In this document: positions 22,441-33,644 of the stretch, piece after piece | How positions within the stretch are numbered: the first letter of the stretch is position 1 | How the letters are laid out: each line of letters begins with the position of its first letter | From: Megalonaias nervosa | Lineage: Eukaryota; Mollusca; Bivalvia; Unionida; Unionidae | Reading direction: 5' to 3' | Assembly: GCA_016617855.1 (NCBI GenBank) | Contig: JAECUM010009269.1 | Location: 1-64,000 of the forward strand | Length of the DNA stretch: 64,000 nt | Program-made: the position numbers and the translations under genes | The notes under the pieces: model-generated | What the model was told of the DNA's origin: nothing | Databases searched by the model: none | Seen by the model: the letters and a program-made list of their open reading frames with translations, nothing else

Positions 22441-23760
22441 TTGTGAATTAGATCCCAAATAGTCCTAAAAGTGAAGTCCAAAAGCATAGATTATTCTGAA
22501 TGAATTCCAATGGTGTTTTGAATGAATTCCAATCTAAAATGTGCTGATTTACCAATAGCCTTGGATAGTGCTGATGTGCTCACAGTCTTGGTTTGTCACA
22601 ATGATATAATCCAAAATGTGTCTAAATGAATTCACAATAATCCTCAAATAGTGATTTAGTTCCAAAGTATTAATGAACAGTTTGTAATTACAATGAATAA
22701 TTTAAAAATATTCTTCTCAAATTAAAACTGAACACAACTAAGAGAGTGATTCCATTTCTGATGGTAAGATAGGAATGAGTAATTCCGATGTAAGCAACCT
22801 TAAATATAAAAACCTAAGACATAATAAGAGGATGAAGATAATAGTTAAATGTTCATTTCTAGAAAACATGTTCAGATCTTTTGCTTAAATTTCAATGAAG
22901 AATATGACAAATGTCAGGTAGGCCAGGAATTCCCCAAGGGGAAAAGCAGTTTCCTAAACTAAAGTCAAAGTACAAAAAACTATTATCTTTAAATGAAATC
23001 TTCAGTCATAGACAAATATTAGCCATGTAATATGTTTTGTTTTGCAAGAAAAAGACATTAGTCAGGTAGACCCAATTTCCTAACCTCAATTATGGACAGA
23101 GGTCAATTACACAAAATAAATATACATAGCAACAAAAGAAGTCAAACTTTTCCAAGGCATGTAACATATGCTTATTACATCACAATGACGCCAAGAATGC
23201 ATTCGGCATATTATTAACAGTAATCCCACAAAGTTGGACTTAACAACCATAAAGCCCATAGTATAAACTGGTGTTGAAACTGAAATCTGACAATGGTGTA
23301 AGCTAATTTGATACAACTGTCATGTTTAGAATAAATCAGCACTATTCGTCATTGATTTAGCACAGTAGTGAAGAAAGGCTTATTGAGGATGTTAAATGAT
23401 TCGTATGGGTTCCCATTGTAAGTGTTAGCTCTAGAACTTCAAAGTAACAATAACACATATCAATATTTTATAAATTATAAATATTTGAGATCCTGCATCA
23501 GCTTGTCCAATTTTGGATCAATGACAATTTAAAAAGAAAAATAACATTACATGCTCAAGAATATTTAATGCTTAGATAAACAATACATGACAACATTCAA
23601 CAGCTACTTCGAGAAACTAGACAAAATCAATTTACATTACACAAGTACACTGTAATGGTTCTGATATCGGGCAGATTAATAACACCATTGCTGACAAAGC
23701 TATCAATATTCATAGGTGTCTTTTCTATTGTTTTTATAAGATATTTAAATCGATATTACC
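22441..23760. other. Stretch without a gene, possibly inner LTR sequence
   Basis: No coding or RNA feature is visible. The first half may be the rest of the LTR copy beginning at 22320. Confidence 0.35.
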
Positions 23761-23764
23761 TTAA

Positions 23765-23869
23765 TTTATCGACATGTAAATTTCACCTAATCACTCACAA
23801 ACTAAGAGACTTTATGTTAACTTTATCATAACTTTGTGAGTGATTAGGTAAAATTTACAGGTCGATAAA
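23765..23869. repeat. Long hairpin (37-bp inverted repeat)
   Basis: Arms 23765-23801 and 23833-23869 are near-perfect inverse copies (TTTATCGACATGTAAATTT against AAATTTACAGGTCGATAAA; CACCTAATCACTCACAAA against TTTGTGAGTGATTAGGT). They enclose a 31-bp loop. It may be a MITE tip pair or a foldback element; no gene is attached. Confidence 0.7.
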
Positions 23870-23879
23870 TACACAATCG

Positions 23880-25320
23880 TGATCATTTAATCCTTATAAT
23901 TCAAATTTGCTTCCGTTCTGTCATCCGATCAGCAGATTTCGTCAACAAAACATTCACTTTTATGTAGATTGAATTTTTGTTTTCATTAACCTCTTAACCG
24001 CGACAGAATACAGAGCCCGATCTTCGCTAGCCAAGAGTCGTCGATTATTTTATACAGTAATATAGGGTGGAGTGTCATAGGAGGTCATGCCAATGATAGA
24101 GTGTTATGATCATTATTTTAATATGTATAAGAAACGGTTGATGGTGTTTAAAGCAGGCCTTTCCTTTTTTAATAGAATTACGCTTGCATATGGCACGTGC
24201 TGTTATACCATCCGTTGTTGTTACTTTCTATGCATTTAGATCTTTCAAAAGCAAAATCGTGTCCATTTCAGTGAGATTCCTTGCTTAACGTATGACCCTG
24301 ACCTTTAACAGCAGCTCCTGGAACATGTTGTCGAAGCGAAATGAAATAATTTCCAAAGATCGGCTTCTAAAGCCTGCCATATGCCTTCTTCGGCAAAAGG
24401 GGTGAGTGTTGGAGTGCAGGAAGGTCTGTGAAATTACATTATTTTAACTTCTTATGGTCGATTTGTATCTGTTTTGTTTTAATTTCATCGAATATCACAG
24501 GAGTGGATCGGTGGGGGGCTTGTTATTTTAGGGTGTAAGGCGTTGATATAGATATCACTTGAGATCAAATGACCTGGAAACAGGGAACTAAAAGTAATCC
24601 GCTGAACTTATCGATGTGTATAAATAAATTGCAGATCAGTATCACGTGACCATTTACATCCAATCATATTGTAGAAAATGTAGTCAATTAATAAAAAATT
24701 GGAATTAAAAACCATTTAAAAATAATTTTTATTGCACATTACGGTGTTGGGATGTGGGTAGGGGTGAGGATATATTTACAGCCGACAACTGATTTTGATA
24801 TTTTTTGGACCAGCAACTGGACAGACTGACTGCTTAAATGTCGACAATGGCAAGTTTAGTGCAGCTGAACTATAGTCTGAATATACATCATCGTTTGTTG
24901 GTACTCCCCTACCGATTTAAAATACGAGAGAATGACAAGTACAAATTTGCCTTTTACGTGGATTTAACAGGCGGTGTAATTTCTATGGTCATGTGTGCAG
25001 AGGGATATAACTCTAAACTCTCAGCATTATGGTAAGTTACGGAATTATCCAGCAGTTACCGAATTAGATAAATTACGTCACTATGTTGTCTGAGGAAAAT
25101 AAACTAGCCCATAGTGTACGCAATATGGCGCCGTGTTAGTATGGAAAGTCCGTTAAGCACGAAAGGCGCAGATGATGCCATTGTTAGGGCCACTCTGGTC
25201 ACATTCAGGTCAGAAATTATAAATCAGTGAATGAATTGACTAGGTTTTTATCAACTAAAGGATTTCCATTAATGAAATAGGTAGGGGAAAGTCTTATTTT
25301 ATATGAACATATGAATTTTA
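23880..25320. other. Gene-free stretch
   Basis: No supported coding sequence. A 65-residue frame at 24838-25035 has no recognisable features. Confidence 0.4.
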
Positions 25321-25410
25321 GGTTACTCTGAATGTTGTTTGTTTACAAATGCTATCACTCCGTATCTGGGGCAAACCTGATAGCTGTGATGATAGTCTGA
25401 TAGAATGTAA

Positions 25411-25411
<1 letters not shown>
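25321..25411. repeat. Dispersed repeat, copy 1 (partner at 27538)
   Basis: It shares ATGCTATCACTCCGTATCTG and flanking GGCAAACCTGAT and CTGATAGAATGTAA with 27538-27622. It is a direct repeat ~2.2 kb apart and ends against a (TA)n tract. Confidence 0.7.

Positions 25412-25413
<2 letters not shown>

Positions 25414-25501
<88 letters not shown>
25414..25501. repeat. (TA)n microsatellite
   Basis: TA repeats interrupted once by a C at 25442. The Tyr-Ile frames over it are artefacts. Confidence 0.9.
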
Positions 25502-25503
<2 letters not shown>

Positions 25504-25959
25504 TGATTGTTATGTATATTTAATATAATTGTTTGTTTATTAGTTTTAATTTTTTTTATTCCTTTACATGTTATTGTAATGTAACATTGTTTACTGTACT
25601 TGATCTTATACAAAACTGAGTTCAGTTCTGTTTGACCAGACTGACTTTTTTATATCTAATTTCATTGACGTAAACAACTAATAATAGAAACACTGTATCT
25701 AGTTGCTGACCTCGTTTCAAAATCAGTGACAGTTTTGGTAAACAACTTTTTTTTATTATTTTTTGTTTTATCTTTCTCAGAGTAAGAATCATTAAGTTAA
25801 GTCAACGTCATACCTGGATTACGTGACAAGTAGCCATATATCAATTGATAACAAACGTCCATTTTCTCCAGAAGAATGAACTTTGGACTCTCATCCGGGA
25901 ATCTGTTTTGAGTCTTAATTAGCGTATAACCGTTGTTTTGATGGAAGTTTGTTAGTTGG

Positions 25960-26443
25960 GCTTAAATAATTGACACGTTAAGTTGTTATTATGTTGTGAC
26001 CGGTTTGGGTTGAATTTTTATTTTCTTCAAATTATTAAATTCGAGTGATTCTTTACCCTGGAAATACATAAGTGCTCCTACCAAAATTCTTGGATAAGAC
26101 ATTTATCGGAAGTTATACTGAATTCAAAACTGGAATAATATTTTCTGTGATTCAACAAAGGACTGTTGACACAGCAGCACTTCGCTGACCACAACACGCG
26201 TCATCGCCTTCTATTTTGGATTTCATCGGGACTCGAACTCAGTTTCATTCAGGACTTTTTATTACTAGGACTTCTATTTTTTATTCATGGATTTATTTCT
26301 GGATTTAATTCGTAAAACCGTAAGTTCTTTTTTCTTAATTTTTCACTTGGTATTCTAGGAAAATAAATTATTTGTTATATTTTACAAAGCTTGTTGTCTT
26401 CACTCTTTTCTGTTACTTATTTTAAGAGCATAGACTCGTAACA
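25960..26443 (+). repeat. LTR 3' portion of the TGTTACG family (plus orientation)
   Basis: The last ~150 bp follow the solo LTR at 31342-32290 closely: CGTAAGT, TCTAGG-AAATAAATT, TTTACAAAGCTTGTTGT, CACTCTTTTCTGTTACTT and the end CTCGTAACA. The upstream boundary is uncertain. There is no adjoining primer site, so it is likely a solo or truncated LTR. Confidence 0.5.
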
Positions 26444-26675
26444 GTTATAAAAAGCTGACTTTTGGATATTTATATCTTTAGAAGTTAAAATGAGTTAAAA
26501 TATTTACAGCCCGTATTAATAAGTTGTTTTTTTTTCTTCATCATTTTAAAAATCAATTAATACACATTATTCATTTTATCGAAATTTGAAATATATCAAA
26601 TCTAAGAGTAACCATAGTGTACGTATATGTTGCTCCGTTGTCAGGGATTGGTTTCCTTATCCCTACGATGGGATC

Positions 26676-26972
26676 GGGGCCCAGGGTGGCCGAGTGGTCT
26701 AAGGTGTTCGCCTTTACAGTTCAGTGCCATCTCACCTCTGTCCACGTGGGTTCGTTTCTCGGCTGGGCCCACCTGAATATTTGAAAAGGCTTGCCAGTAG
26801 TTTCCTGTGGGTCGGTGGTTCTTCCCGAAGTCTTCCGGGATTCTTCCTCCACCAGCTATACTGGCCACCATGTACAGCCAATCAGGTGCTGAAAATTGCC
26901 GTTGAAGAGCTATACTGGCATGACATATAGTATTCCATTGGAGTTACTGAAATCTGTGCGAAATAAACCATA
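26676..26972 (+). mobile_element. tRNA-derived SINE
   Basis: The 5' part carries a pol III A box (TGGCCGAGTGGTCTAAGG) and a B box (GGTTCGTTTCTC), with an acceptor-like end (GGGCCC pairing with GGGCCC), as in a tRNA-Leu/Ser-derived head. A non-tRNA body follows with CCACCAGCTATACTGGCCACC, and it ends AAATAAACCATAA. The body resembles conserved central domains of invertebrate SINEs, but I cannot name the family. Confidence 0.6.
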
Positions 26973-27780
26973 ACTCCGTGGTATTTACTAGTTTGGGCGA
27001 AGACTAATTTGCAATTTAGACACTATCATTGTTTTTGTGGATGGGTTTTACTGTTTCCCTGAACCTCTAATTGGTTTATATGACCCAAATACAATCATTT
27101 TATATGATGTTGACCTTATGGGGCATGAAGAAGAAAGAAAAACATATTCCCTTTGCTGCATAAAATGTATGTCCATCCATAATAGGTCTGACAACAGCGT
27201 CAAAGCATAAATAGGGCATAGACTATGCAGGATAAAAGTCTAATCCTCAAGCATATAATAAAGTTGTGGATGGGTCATATGAGTCTTTCGTGGCAGATAT
27301 AATGCAATGTAAAGAGAAAGCAGATGTAGCAGCAACTAAATATTACAGAAAGAGAGGATGACCAAACAGTGAGTACTATTTAGTAAAAGATTAGGACTAA
27401 ACCGGCAGTGCTCTTTTGTGAAAAACCAGAACTAAATTGGGAATACTTTTTTAAGAGAACGACTAGAGCCAAACAGGGAATACTCTTTCTTTTGCAAAGG
27501 GAGTACTCTTAGAGAAAGTCTTCTTTCATACGAATTTCAGGTTTCTCTGAATATTGTTTGTTTGCAAATGCTATCACTCCGTATCTGGGGGCAAACCTGA
27601 TGCTCTGATAGAATGTAAAATTCACGAAAAAGGTGTGTTGGAAGTAACGTACCCTTTCAAATGTAAAAAATGGTATAGACGACCAATTGTGAGATAAAAA
27701 ATCCCCTTTATTTTTATTTATTTATTATTGATTTGGCTACATTTTTAAACTATGAAATTACTGTTGCCATTGAAACGCAT
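26973..27780. other. Gene-free stretch with one dispersed repeat copy
   Basis: Holds the second copy of the dispersed repeat (27538-27622). It also holds short near-repeats around GGGAATACTCTT-type motifs at 27380-27500. No gene is supported. Confidence 0.4.
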
Positions 27781-27790
27781 AACGTTACTA

Positions 27791-27930
27791 ATTTTCGTGT
27801 ATTATTTTGCCGATGATACTGCTTTGATTTCAAAGTCATATGAAGGTTTACATTGCTCAGTTAATAAGTTGAAAACGTTTTGCGACATATTGGGCACTGA
27901 GGTAAATACCAACAAAGAAAAGTAAGATTT
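27791..27930 (+). pseudogene. Non-LTR reverse transcriptase fragment
   Basis: The frame reads YYFADDTALISKSYEGLHCS and continues NKLKTFCDILGTEVNTNKEK, the catalytic FADD motif C and downstream block of LINE reverse transcriptases. Only ~45 residues survive. It is unrelated in position to the LINE pieces at 4-6 kb. Confidence 0.7.
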
Positions 27931-28171
27931 CACTCGTGTTCCTATAGTCAGACTAAAAGTCATTCAAAAGATACAGGCATAATTAATATGCATCTTCTTT
28001 TGCTACAAAATGCTACTCATGCAAGATCTTGATGATCTGAACATATTTAATAATTTTTATTGAACTTGGAAAAACAATATCGTACGTAGATCTAGAGAGA
28101 CACCAATCACATCCAAACAGATGCAATGTTATCTCATTAATATGCACAGATTTTGCTTTATTAATTAACCT

Positions 28172-28640
28172 GTCTAGGATAATGATGACATAAGGGGAGC
28201 AAACTCTAATCCAAATTCGGCTTTCAGAGTGTTAGATACAAGATTAACTCATTGCTGGGTTTCAGTCTCGCTCATTATCCGACTATTCAGAGATCTTCAT
28301 ATCATTACCTTATTTCAAGTTTGATCGAATTCAGATTATGATAGCTCACAAATATGTGCTCCAGATCAAGCTCGCCTAAGTTCTTGATGATATAAGACCA
28401 CTTAATCACTTGCTTTTCACTTAATCTCTCTAGGACAGTGATGACATAAGCTTTTTTAATAAAGCTGGAGCAGACCATGATCTAAATTCTCTCTCCAGGG
28501 TGTTGACAAACTCAGCCAGTCAGATACAAGTTTGACTCATCACTGTGTTTCAGTGTTGCTCATTATATAACTTTTCGGAGATCTTGATATCATTAGCTTA
28601 TTTCAAGTTTGATCAAATTCTGATTATATTAGTACAGACC
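28172..28640. repeat. Diverged tandem duplication (~250 bp unit)
   Basis: 28172-28387 and 28428-28640 share the order TCTAGGA-AGTGATGACATAAG, GTGTTAGATACAAG/TCAGATACAAG, ACTCAT-CTG-GTTTCAGT, GAGATCTT-ATATCATTA and CTTATTTCAAGTTTGATC-AATTC. The second copy ends at the left edge of element C. Confidence 0.6.
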
Positions 28641-28649
28641 ACGATGTCA

Positions 28650-29112
28650 TGGCGAGTGGCTACTAATGCTGGCTGCGAACATCTTCGGTACGTGTTTGTG
28701 ACATTTCAATTATCGGCACGGCGTGCAGACCAAACCAGAAACAAATGTAGTTTCGACAATCTTAATTTATCCTGAATTCACATACCTATCAATTCGAAGC
28801 AGCATCCAGAACGAAAGTTGGAGTGCGATTTCAATATTGTCAGGAGGAATTACTCGCGCACGTGCATGATGCTCATGGAGGAGAATAAAAAATACCAGGA
28901 CACGGACAGGGGCACGCAATTTTCTTAAGTAGAATTCGCGCTGTTGTACCCATTTTCCATTTCGATGTTTCCAAGCATTCCGAACGTCTCAAAGATTCCT
29001 CAGCGTATATCGAGACTGTAACACCTGGTGGCGCGATTACATGTGCTACGCGTTGGTGACATCGGACCGGTTCATGACGCTGACCGTACTCAATGGAAAA
29101 ATTATTGTCTGA
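28650..29112 (+). pseudogene. MCP C-terminal fragment, element C
   Basis: Frames read MSWRVATNAGCEHLRYVFVT, then FQLSARRADQTRNK, INSKQHPERKLECDF, FHFDVSKHSERLKDSSAYIE and YALVTSDRFMTLTVLNGKII. Element B reads YTWRVTTTSSEQKPRQLFVV, FQRQARRNNQ, INSKQYPERAIECSF, FYFDVSKHSKRAVDSTADIE and YALVISDRFITIDSVGGKM. The collinear match makes this the second jelly roll of the capsid protein. At least three frame shifts are present. Confidence 0.8.
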
Positions 29113-29189
29113 CCGGAAATACAAAGCATTTCTGCGCCAGACACCCGTCGCTGGCAGGTCCAGAAAGACAGCCGACACGTAGATAGTCT

Positions 29190-29430
29190 TAACAATTTTA
29201 TAAAACATGCAAAAAATGTCAGCGCTAGCTGAAACGCGGCCTCCCAGCGAGAAAGTCGCAAACGCACTGGCGGTGGCAGCGCGATGGTTGGCTCCGTCAG
29301 AACGTTTGCACCTAAACTGCCCACATCGGTGTTATTTCCGTTCGGTTTCTCCGCTGATTAAAGAGCGATATCTGGAGCTACCCAGAAAGCAGTATTGGAC
29401 CGCGGTGCTGCACGTCAAAAGCGTATGATT
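29190..29430 (+). pseudogene. Unidentified element C gene after MCP
   Basis: A 71-residue frame starts MSALAETRPPSEKVANALAV. It is preceded by AACAATTTTATAAAACATGC, the same upstream motif that precedes several element B genes. I cannot match the protein itself. It sits where the hydrophobic virion protein or a gene rearranged from further upstream would be. Confidence 0.3.
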
Positions 29431-29489
29431 GTCACCTCAGCTCGAGGTTACCATGATCCTAAAACAAAATATAACACCTGTTAAATATA

Positions 29490-29760
29490 AAATCATGCTG
29501 CACATTCCAGTAGGATTTACTTTGACGCCGCTGCAATAAAAAAAAACCCTCCCTAAAAAAAACCCGGATCAGCTGATGGTGATACGTTGCCAGGCCGCAT
29601 CGATAGCCAAACATGCCAGTGCTGGCAAAGGTGTCATTATTCAATTGTCGTGTCGTTATTAGCCGGTCTCGCCGGGTCGTTAATTCCAGGGATACTCGGC
29701 ATCGGATGAGGACTCGGCCTAATAGAAAAAGAGGAGGATGCGGCCTGACTTTGCCGGGAA
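29490..29760 (+). pseudogene. Hydrophobic virion protein and pX-like protein remnants, element C
   Basis: First, HIPVGFTLTPLQ followed in another frame by KGVIIQLS resembles the start of the 10993 and 51899 genes. Second, LLAGLAGSLIPGILGIG, then GLGLIEKEEDA, closely matches LLAGLAGSLLPNLLGVGRG of the small basic protein at 52325-52501 in element B. The order is the same as in B. Both are truncated and shifted. Confidence 0.5.
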
Positions 29761-29774
29761 CGATGCCACGGAAG

Positions 29775-30172
29775 TAATGTTTAATTTTGATAGCGCGAGC
29801 TGTTACAGACGGTAAAATTTTTCGTATTGTTTTTTCTAATGACCAACTTCCTGATAAAATCTGACCCAGGGAAATCTGCGTGATTAACATCCAAAATTAT
29901 TACAAAGGGGATGGGACGTACTGGGTCGCTGTGGTCAACGATCCTGCACGGAACGATTAAGAGTACTTTGAATTTTCCGATTTACCCCCTCCACACGATG
30001 TTGTCCAGTATTTTTCAACGGCGGCGAGCACGCGCAGCGGAGTTGCAAATGGTGCCAAGGTAGCCGTGTATAATTAGCTTCAGCTTCAGGACATTGACGA
30101 TAGCACGTGTTGATGGTGTTATGCATTGATTATATCCGGCAAAGATACAACGGAATGTTGAAGCGATCTTAT
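29775..30172 (+). pseudogene. Adenain-type maturation protease remnant, element C
   Basis: Frames read IFRIVFSNDQLPDK, CVINIQNYYKGDGTYWVAVV, LPPPHDVVQYFS and DIDDSTC, matching SGVYSKDEL, CVINIQDFNDGSGTHWVAVY and IPPSDAVKKYM of element B. The catalytic His of the GTHW motif is Tyr here, and the Cys region is shifted. The gene is dead. Confidence 0.65.
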
Positions 30173-30249
30173 CGCTTTGAACAGTGTTTACACTGCTTTG
30201 AAGTTGTCTTTTTATTTAGTAAACGTATAAAGTATGAAAAAGTCGTTGG

Positions 30250-30365
30250 CCTGAAATTTGTGGTGTTTCAAATGCAGGACTAGAACGGGTAAACATTGGC
30301 CCGATGAAAGTGACTTAAAAAAATAATCGTCTCCTGATAAAATCGTTTTTGCCATGTGCGTGGTG
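30250..30365 (+). pseudogene. Zinc-ribbon protein remnant, element C
   Basis: One frame gives CFKCRTRTGKHWPDESDLKK and another gives DKIVFAMC, resembling YCLKCKTKTE and SICAIC of the ribbon protein at 52963-53156. It lies between protease and PLA2, as in element B. Confidence 0.4.
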
Positions 30366-30494
30366 CTAAAATATCGCGAGTTGTGGCCATCCCACGTAAT
30401 GCGATAGCGAAGTTGTATCAAAAAGAGCCATTGCAGACGCAACGGACTGGATACGAGTAGCGACGATATTAGGATAGAACGGAACTTGTGTGTA

Positions 30495-30770
30495 TGAGGT
30501 TGTGTCAGATGTGGAAGACGTAAAATCATCGGGGTCTCCGTCGACATCCATAAAATCATCGGTAAAATCCCCAGGCCCAGCGGGGCTGGACCTTACCCGC
30601 GAACAAGTACACAGGGCATTAGGATTCGCTGGAGAAGCAGCTGGACGAAAACGATCAGTCGCTGCGCGACCAAGAGCCTTATAGCACGATATTTGCTACT
30701 GGGGTCATCCCGACGATAACGTAAGATGCGATAAGGTCAAGCTGAGGGATTTGAGGGATTTAAAACTCAA
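30495..30770 (+). pseudogene. PLA2 domain of a PLA2-integrase gene, element C
   Basis: Frames read CVRCGRRKIIGVSVDIHKII, GWTLPANKYTGH, LEKQLDENDQSLRDQEPYS and, in another frame, HDICY then RCDKVKLRDLRDLK. They match KNREIIGTGIDIHKFIGKLP, GWTLPGHKYTGP, DKQLDENDNPLPGQEPYN, RHDICY and CDKVMLGELRDIK of element B. The calcium loop and the His-Asp pair are recognisable. The reading continues toward integrase sequence, so the fusion seen in B was probably present here too. Confidence 0.7.
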
Positions 30771-30789
30771 CATTTCATGTAGCTCTCGT

Positions 30790-31337
30790 GCGTAGAATCA
30801 TTGACGCTAATCATAAGCTAGTGTTGATGCCAACACTAGAGTTGGAACGCATCAAACACAAACGGGCGGAAGAGCTGCACAAATCTGTGCGTAAACATTT
30901 TTCGCGGCCTAAGGTCATTGCTGTGACAATGGATGATATTTGATCAGCGGATTCGGTGAACATGAAAGTTTACAGCTCGCACAACGATAATTTCAAATAT
31001 TTTCTTACCGTTATTGATGTGTTCAGCAAGTACCCTTGGGTGGTTCCGTTTCGTAAAAAAAAGGACATTGTATTGTTGGAGCACTGGACGGTATTGTCTG
31101 TGCAGAGTCGCCGAAACAAGGAGATTTATGGGTGGATCATGGCAGCGAGGTTTACAACAAAAACCATCTCGGACTGGCTTCAAAATTTAACATCGCGCTG
31201 GACAGTACACAAAATCAGGGTAAAGCTGAGGTCGTAGAGCGGCATAACAGAACGCTGAAATATTGCATGTGGAAAAGATTTTCCAGCGATAAGACTAATC
31301 CGTAATAAGATTTTTGCATGCGATTGTGAACCAGTAT
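30790..31337 (+). pseudogene. Integrase N-terminal and core part, element C
   Basis: The frame reads RAEELHKSVRKHFSRPKVI, then MDDI with the first catalytic region, then FKYFLTVIDVFSKYPWVVPF, the central strands of an RNase H-fold integrase. GWIMAARFTT lies near the second Asp region, with WTVHKIRVK and, in another frame, ERHNRTLK with the Glu. The gene is interrupted at 31342 by a solo LTR and resumes at 32295. Several frameshifts are present. Confidence 0.75.
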
Positions 31338-31341
31338 ACTC

Positions 31342-32290
31342 TGTTACGACCCTGTAGTTAAATTACATGTGCGTTAAAATTTAAATTCTTCTAATTCTTT
31401 GTTTCATTTTTATTTCATTTATACATCATTAAATGTAGTTATTATTATTATGATGATTATGTTTGCATGGGTCTAATAGTTTGTTAGAAACATCGTATTT
31501 ATTTAAAACGTAAATGTGACTCGTGTAAGCACGAGCTTTGTATGATAGTAAATTCGTAGCAAGTAAACATTCAGCAGTAGCTATGTAAATGATTGGCTGA
31601 TACTTGTTCAGGCTTTCGTAATGTCCAGATGGATTGCGAAATCACACGTGTGCTTCGTGCGTGTGTACATGAAACGACGTATTAGTTTCTTTTATATGCT
31701 TAGTTATCTGTAAGAAAGTTCAGTTATAGTCGTAGTCATAGTCGTAGTCAGTCATAGTTGAGAGTCACATCATAAGATCTTGTAGAGTTTCTAATACCTT
31801 AAGGAAAAGGTATTCCTGTGCTGGACAGAGTTGTGCATTCGTACGAGGAACAACATGTGTTGTTAGTGGTGGTAGCTGAATTTCATCTACTTTCTAAATA
31901 ATTAGTTTCCCTGGAGAACAACACTGCTGGCTTTGGACAAAGACATTTGTTGAAATTCTTTCTAAATCGGAACAGAACAATACAAATTGTGCTTTACAGT
32001 GAAAATTCTGGACATTTTGTGTTAGCCTTCGTCTGACGTCATCATCCGCCATCTTGGAACGGAACTGAGATTCAGACTGTATCAAATTAGAACTGTTTGT
32101 TTCACAGGACTTATGTGTTTTCACAATTTTAGGACAATTTTTGGATCTTCTTCGTAAATCGTAAGTCTTGTTTCATCTATTTACCTTTTCACCATGTTTT
32201 CTAGGGAAATAAATTGTTTTTGTTAAAATTTACAAAGCTTGTTGTAGTCACTCTTTCTTTGTGTTACTTTGAACGAGCCGATACGTAACA
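31342..32290 (+). mobile_element. Solo LTR inserted in element C integrase, TSD ACTC
   Basis: 949 bp starting TGTTACGACCCTGTAG and ending GAGCCGATACGTAACA, flanked by ACTC at 31338-31341 and 32291-32294. No internal retrotransposon sequence is present, so it is a solo LTR left by recombination between two LTRs. It is the reference copy of the family seen at 728, 22320 and 26443. It inserted after element C was in place. Confidence 0.85.
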
Positions 32291-32294
32291 ACTC

Positions 32295-32690
32295 ACACAA
32301 ATAAAAACAGCATTAAAATGTCGACCATGGAAGCACGAATTGATGGCCGCAAACAGGAACTGACAGACGCATTATGTTTTAGCATAAATTTCAGGTGGGC
32401 GATCACGAAAGTATCAGCAGCAAAAAAGGCACGTTTGAAAAAAGATTCACACCCAACTGGACAGAGAAGTGTTTGTAGTAGATAAAATTCAGAAGACGCT
32501 ACATGTCACGTACACGCTTAAAGATGTGGCAGGAGAGCCGCCAAGTGCATCGTTTACTAGTGTAATGTGTCGAATTTTGAATGAGTATTGAACCTTAAAG
32601 ATGAAAAAATTGTGCATTAAAATTTTATTATAGTCAAGCCAGAAAAGTCTTTGTGAAGGGTCACTTCGACGTTTTCTCTGTCTCAACTTC
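32295..32690 (+). pseudogene. Integrase C-terminal part, element C
   Basis: After the LTR the frames continue TNKNSIKMSTMEARIDGRKQ, then QVGDHESISSKKGTFEKRF, FVVDKIQKTLHVTYTLKDVA and GEPPSASF. They match KVGDNVRISLTKKTFEKGY, FVVDKVLLTIPVTYSLKDLL and GEPITGSF of element B. The chromodomain is barely traceable. It is the downstream half of the integrase split by the solo LTR. Confidence 0.7.
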
Positions 32691-33640
32691 TAAACGTGAA
32701 AGGCCAGCATCCGCGGTTCAGTGAGAATTGACCCTGGCATCGTAACGCTATCTTGGGAAAGTACAGTAGGGTTACCTACCATAACCGCTTGAAAGGGACC
32801 TCATGTCAAATAATCATTTTCAAAGGAAAGTTGATATGCATCGTATTTCTCAGATTATAGGCTGTCAGAATCTGACGAAAGAAATGATTATCTTGGGGAA
32901 AGATTTAGTAACCGCTGCTTACGATTGGTCAGTTAAATTGAGGCGTACACTTTGGAAGTAATGTGAATTTAAAAGTAACGACCTTAGTCAAAATTCTTTA
33001 GTCCGATTTTTCTTGCCAGAAGACAAAATTTGGCTCCGGAGAAGCTAAAGAATAGTGCTTCCTCGTTAACTAGTAACGGGACCAGGTGGCTGTCTTGTAA
33101 GGAAAGACAGGCTTTAGTGCTAGGACGCACGTATGTGAAAAAGAACAGAATTAAGGAAACAGCTCTCCCAGGAACTGACGGGGACAGTCCAAAGAGGGAA
33201 GTCCGGAAAGAAATGAATAGTTTAGAGTAGAAAGATCAGAAGAAGAACAAAGTATACACGTGGAGGTGGGAAGACGTTGGATACACAAAAACAAGAGAGG
33301 AAGCGACGTTAGGTAACACAAATCAGGCGTGGACATTGTGCTCTTTTCACCAATCGTTACCATGATGAACGAATCCGTAATTGAACACTGCTATTAAATT
33401 CCATCAATGTAAATCTGTTGAACTGAAGTTGCCAATTTTAGTTTATGTATTAATTAATTAAAATTTATTTTATTTTCTTGTTTAAGGGGGCTCGTATTGT
33501 ATTATTTCTTCTCAATAATCTCGCTCAGTTCTCTGTTGATGTTTTACCTATCCACTCACATCGGGTAATAACATCGAGGGAGGTCATCCTCTAGATGACG
33601 ATCGCCAAATCTATTAACCACCCCTCTTTACCAAGAGAGG
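32691..33640 (+). other. Unidentified insertion or decayed sequence inside element C
   Basis: This ~950-bp segment separates the integrase and polymerase remnants. It holds a Lys/Arg-rich 66-residue frame (33030-33230) that I cannot assign. It lacks the TIR-like or LTR-like ends that would define an element. Confidence 0.3.
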
Positions 33641-33644
33641 GAAC

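Noticed and set aside
26676..26760. Functional tRNA gene
   Set aside because: A and B boxes are present but the anticodon and T stems do not form; SINE structure follows.
29459..29890. 143-residue minus-strand frame
   Set aside because: Antisense to the collinear element C virion protein and protease remnants, with no features of its own.
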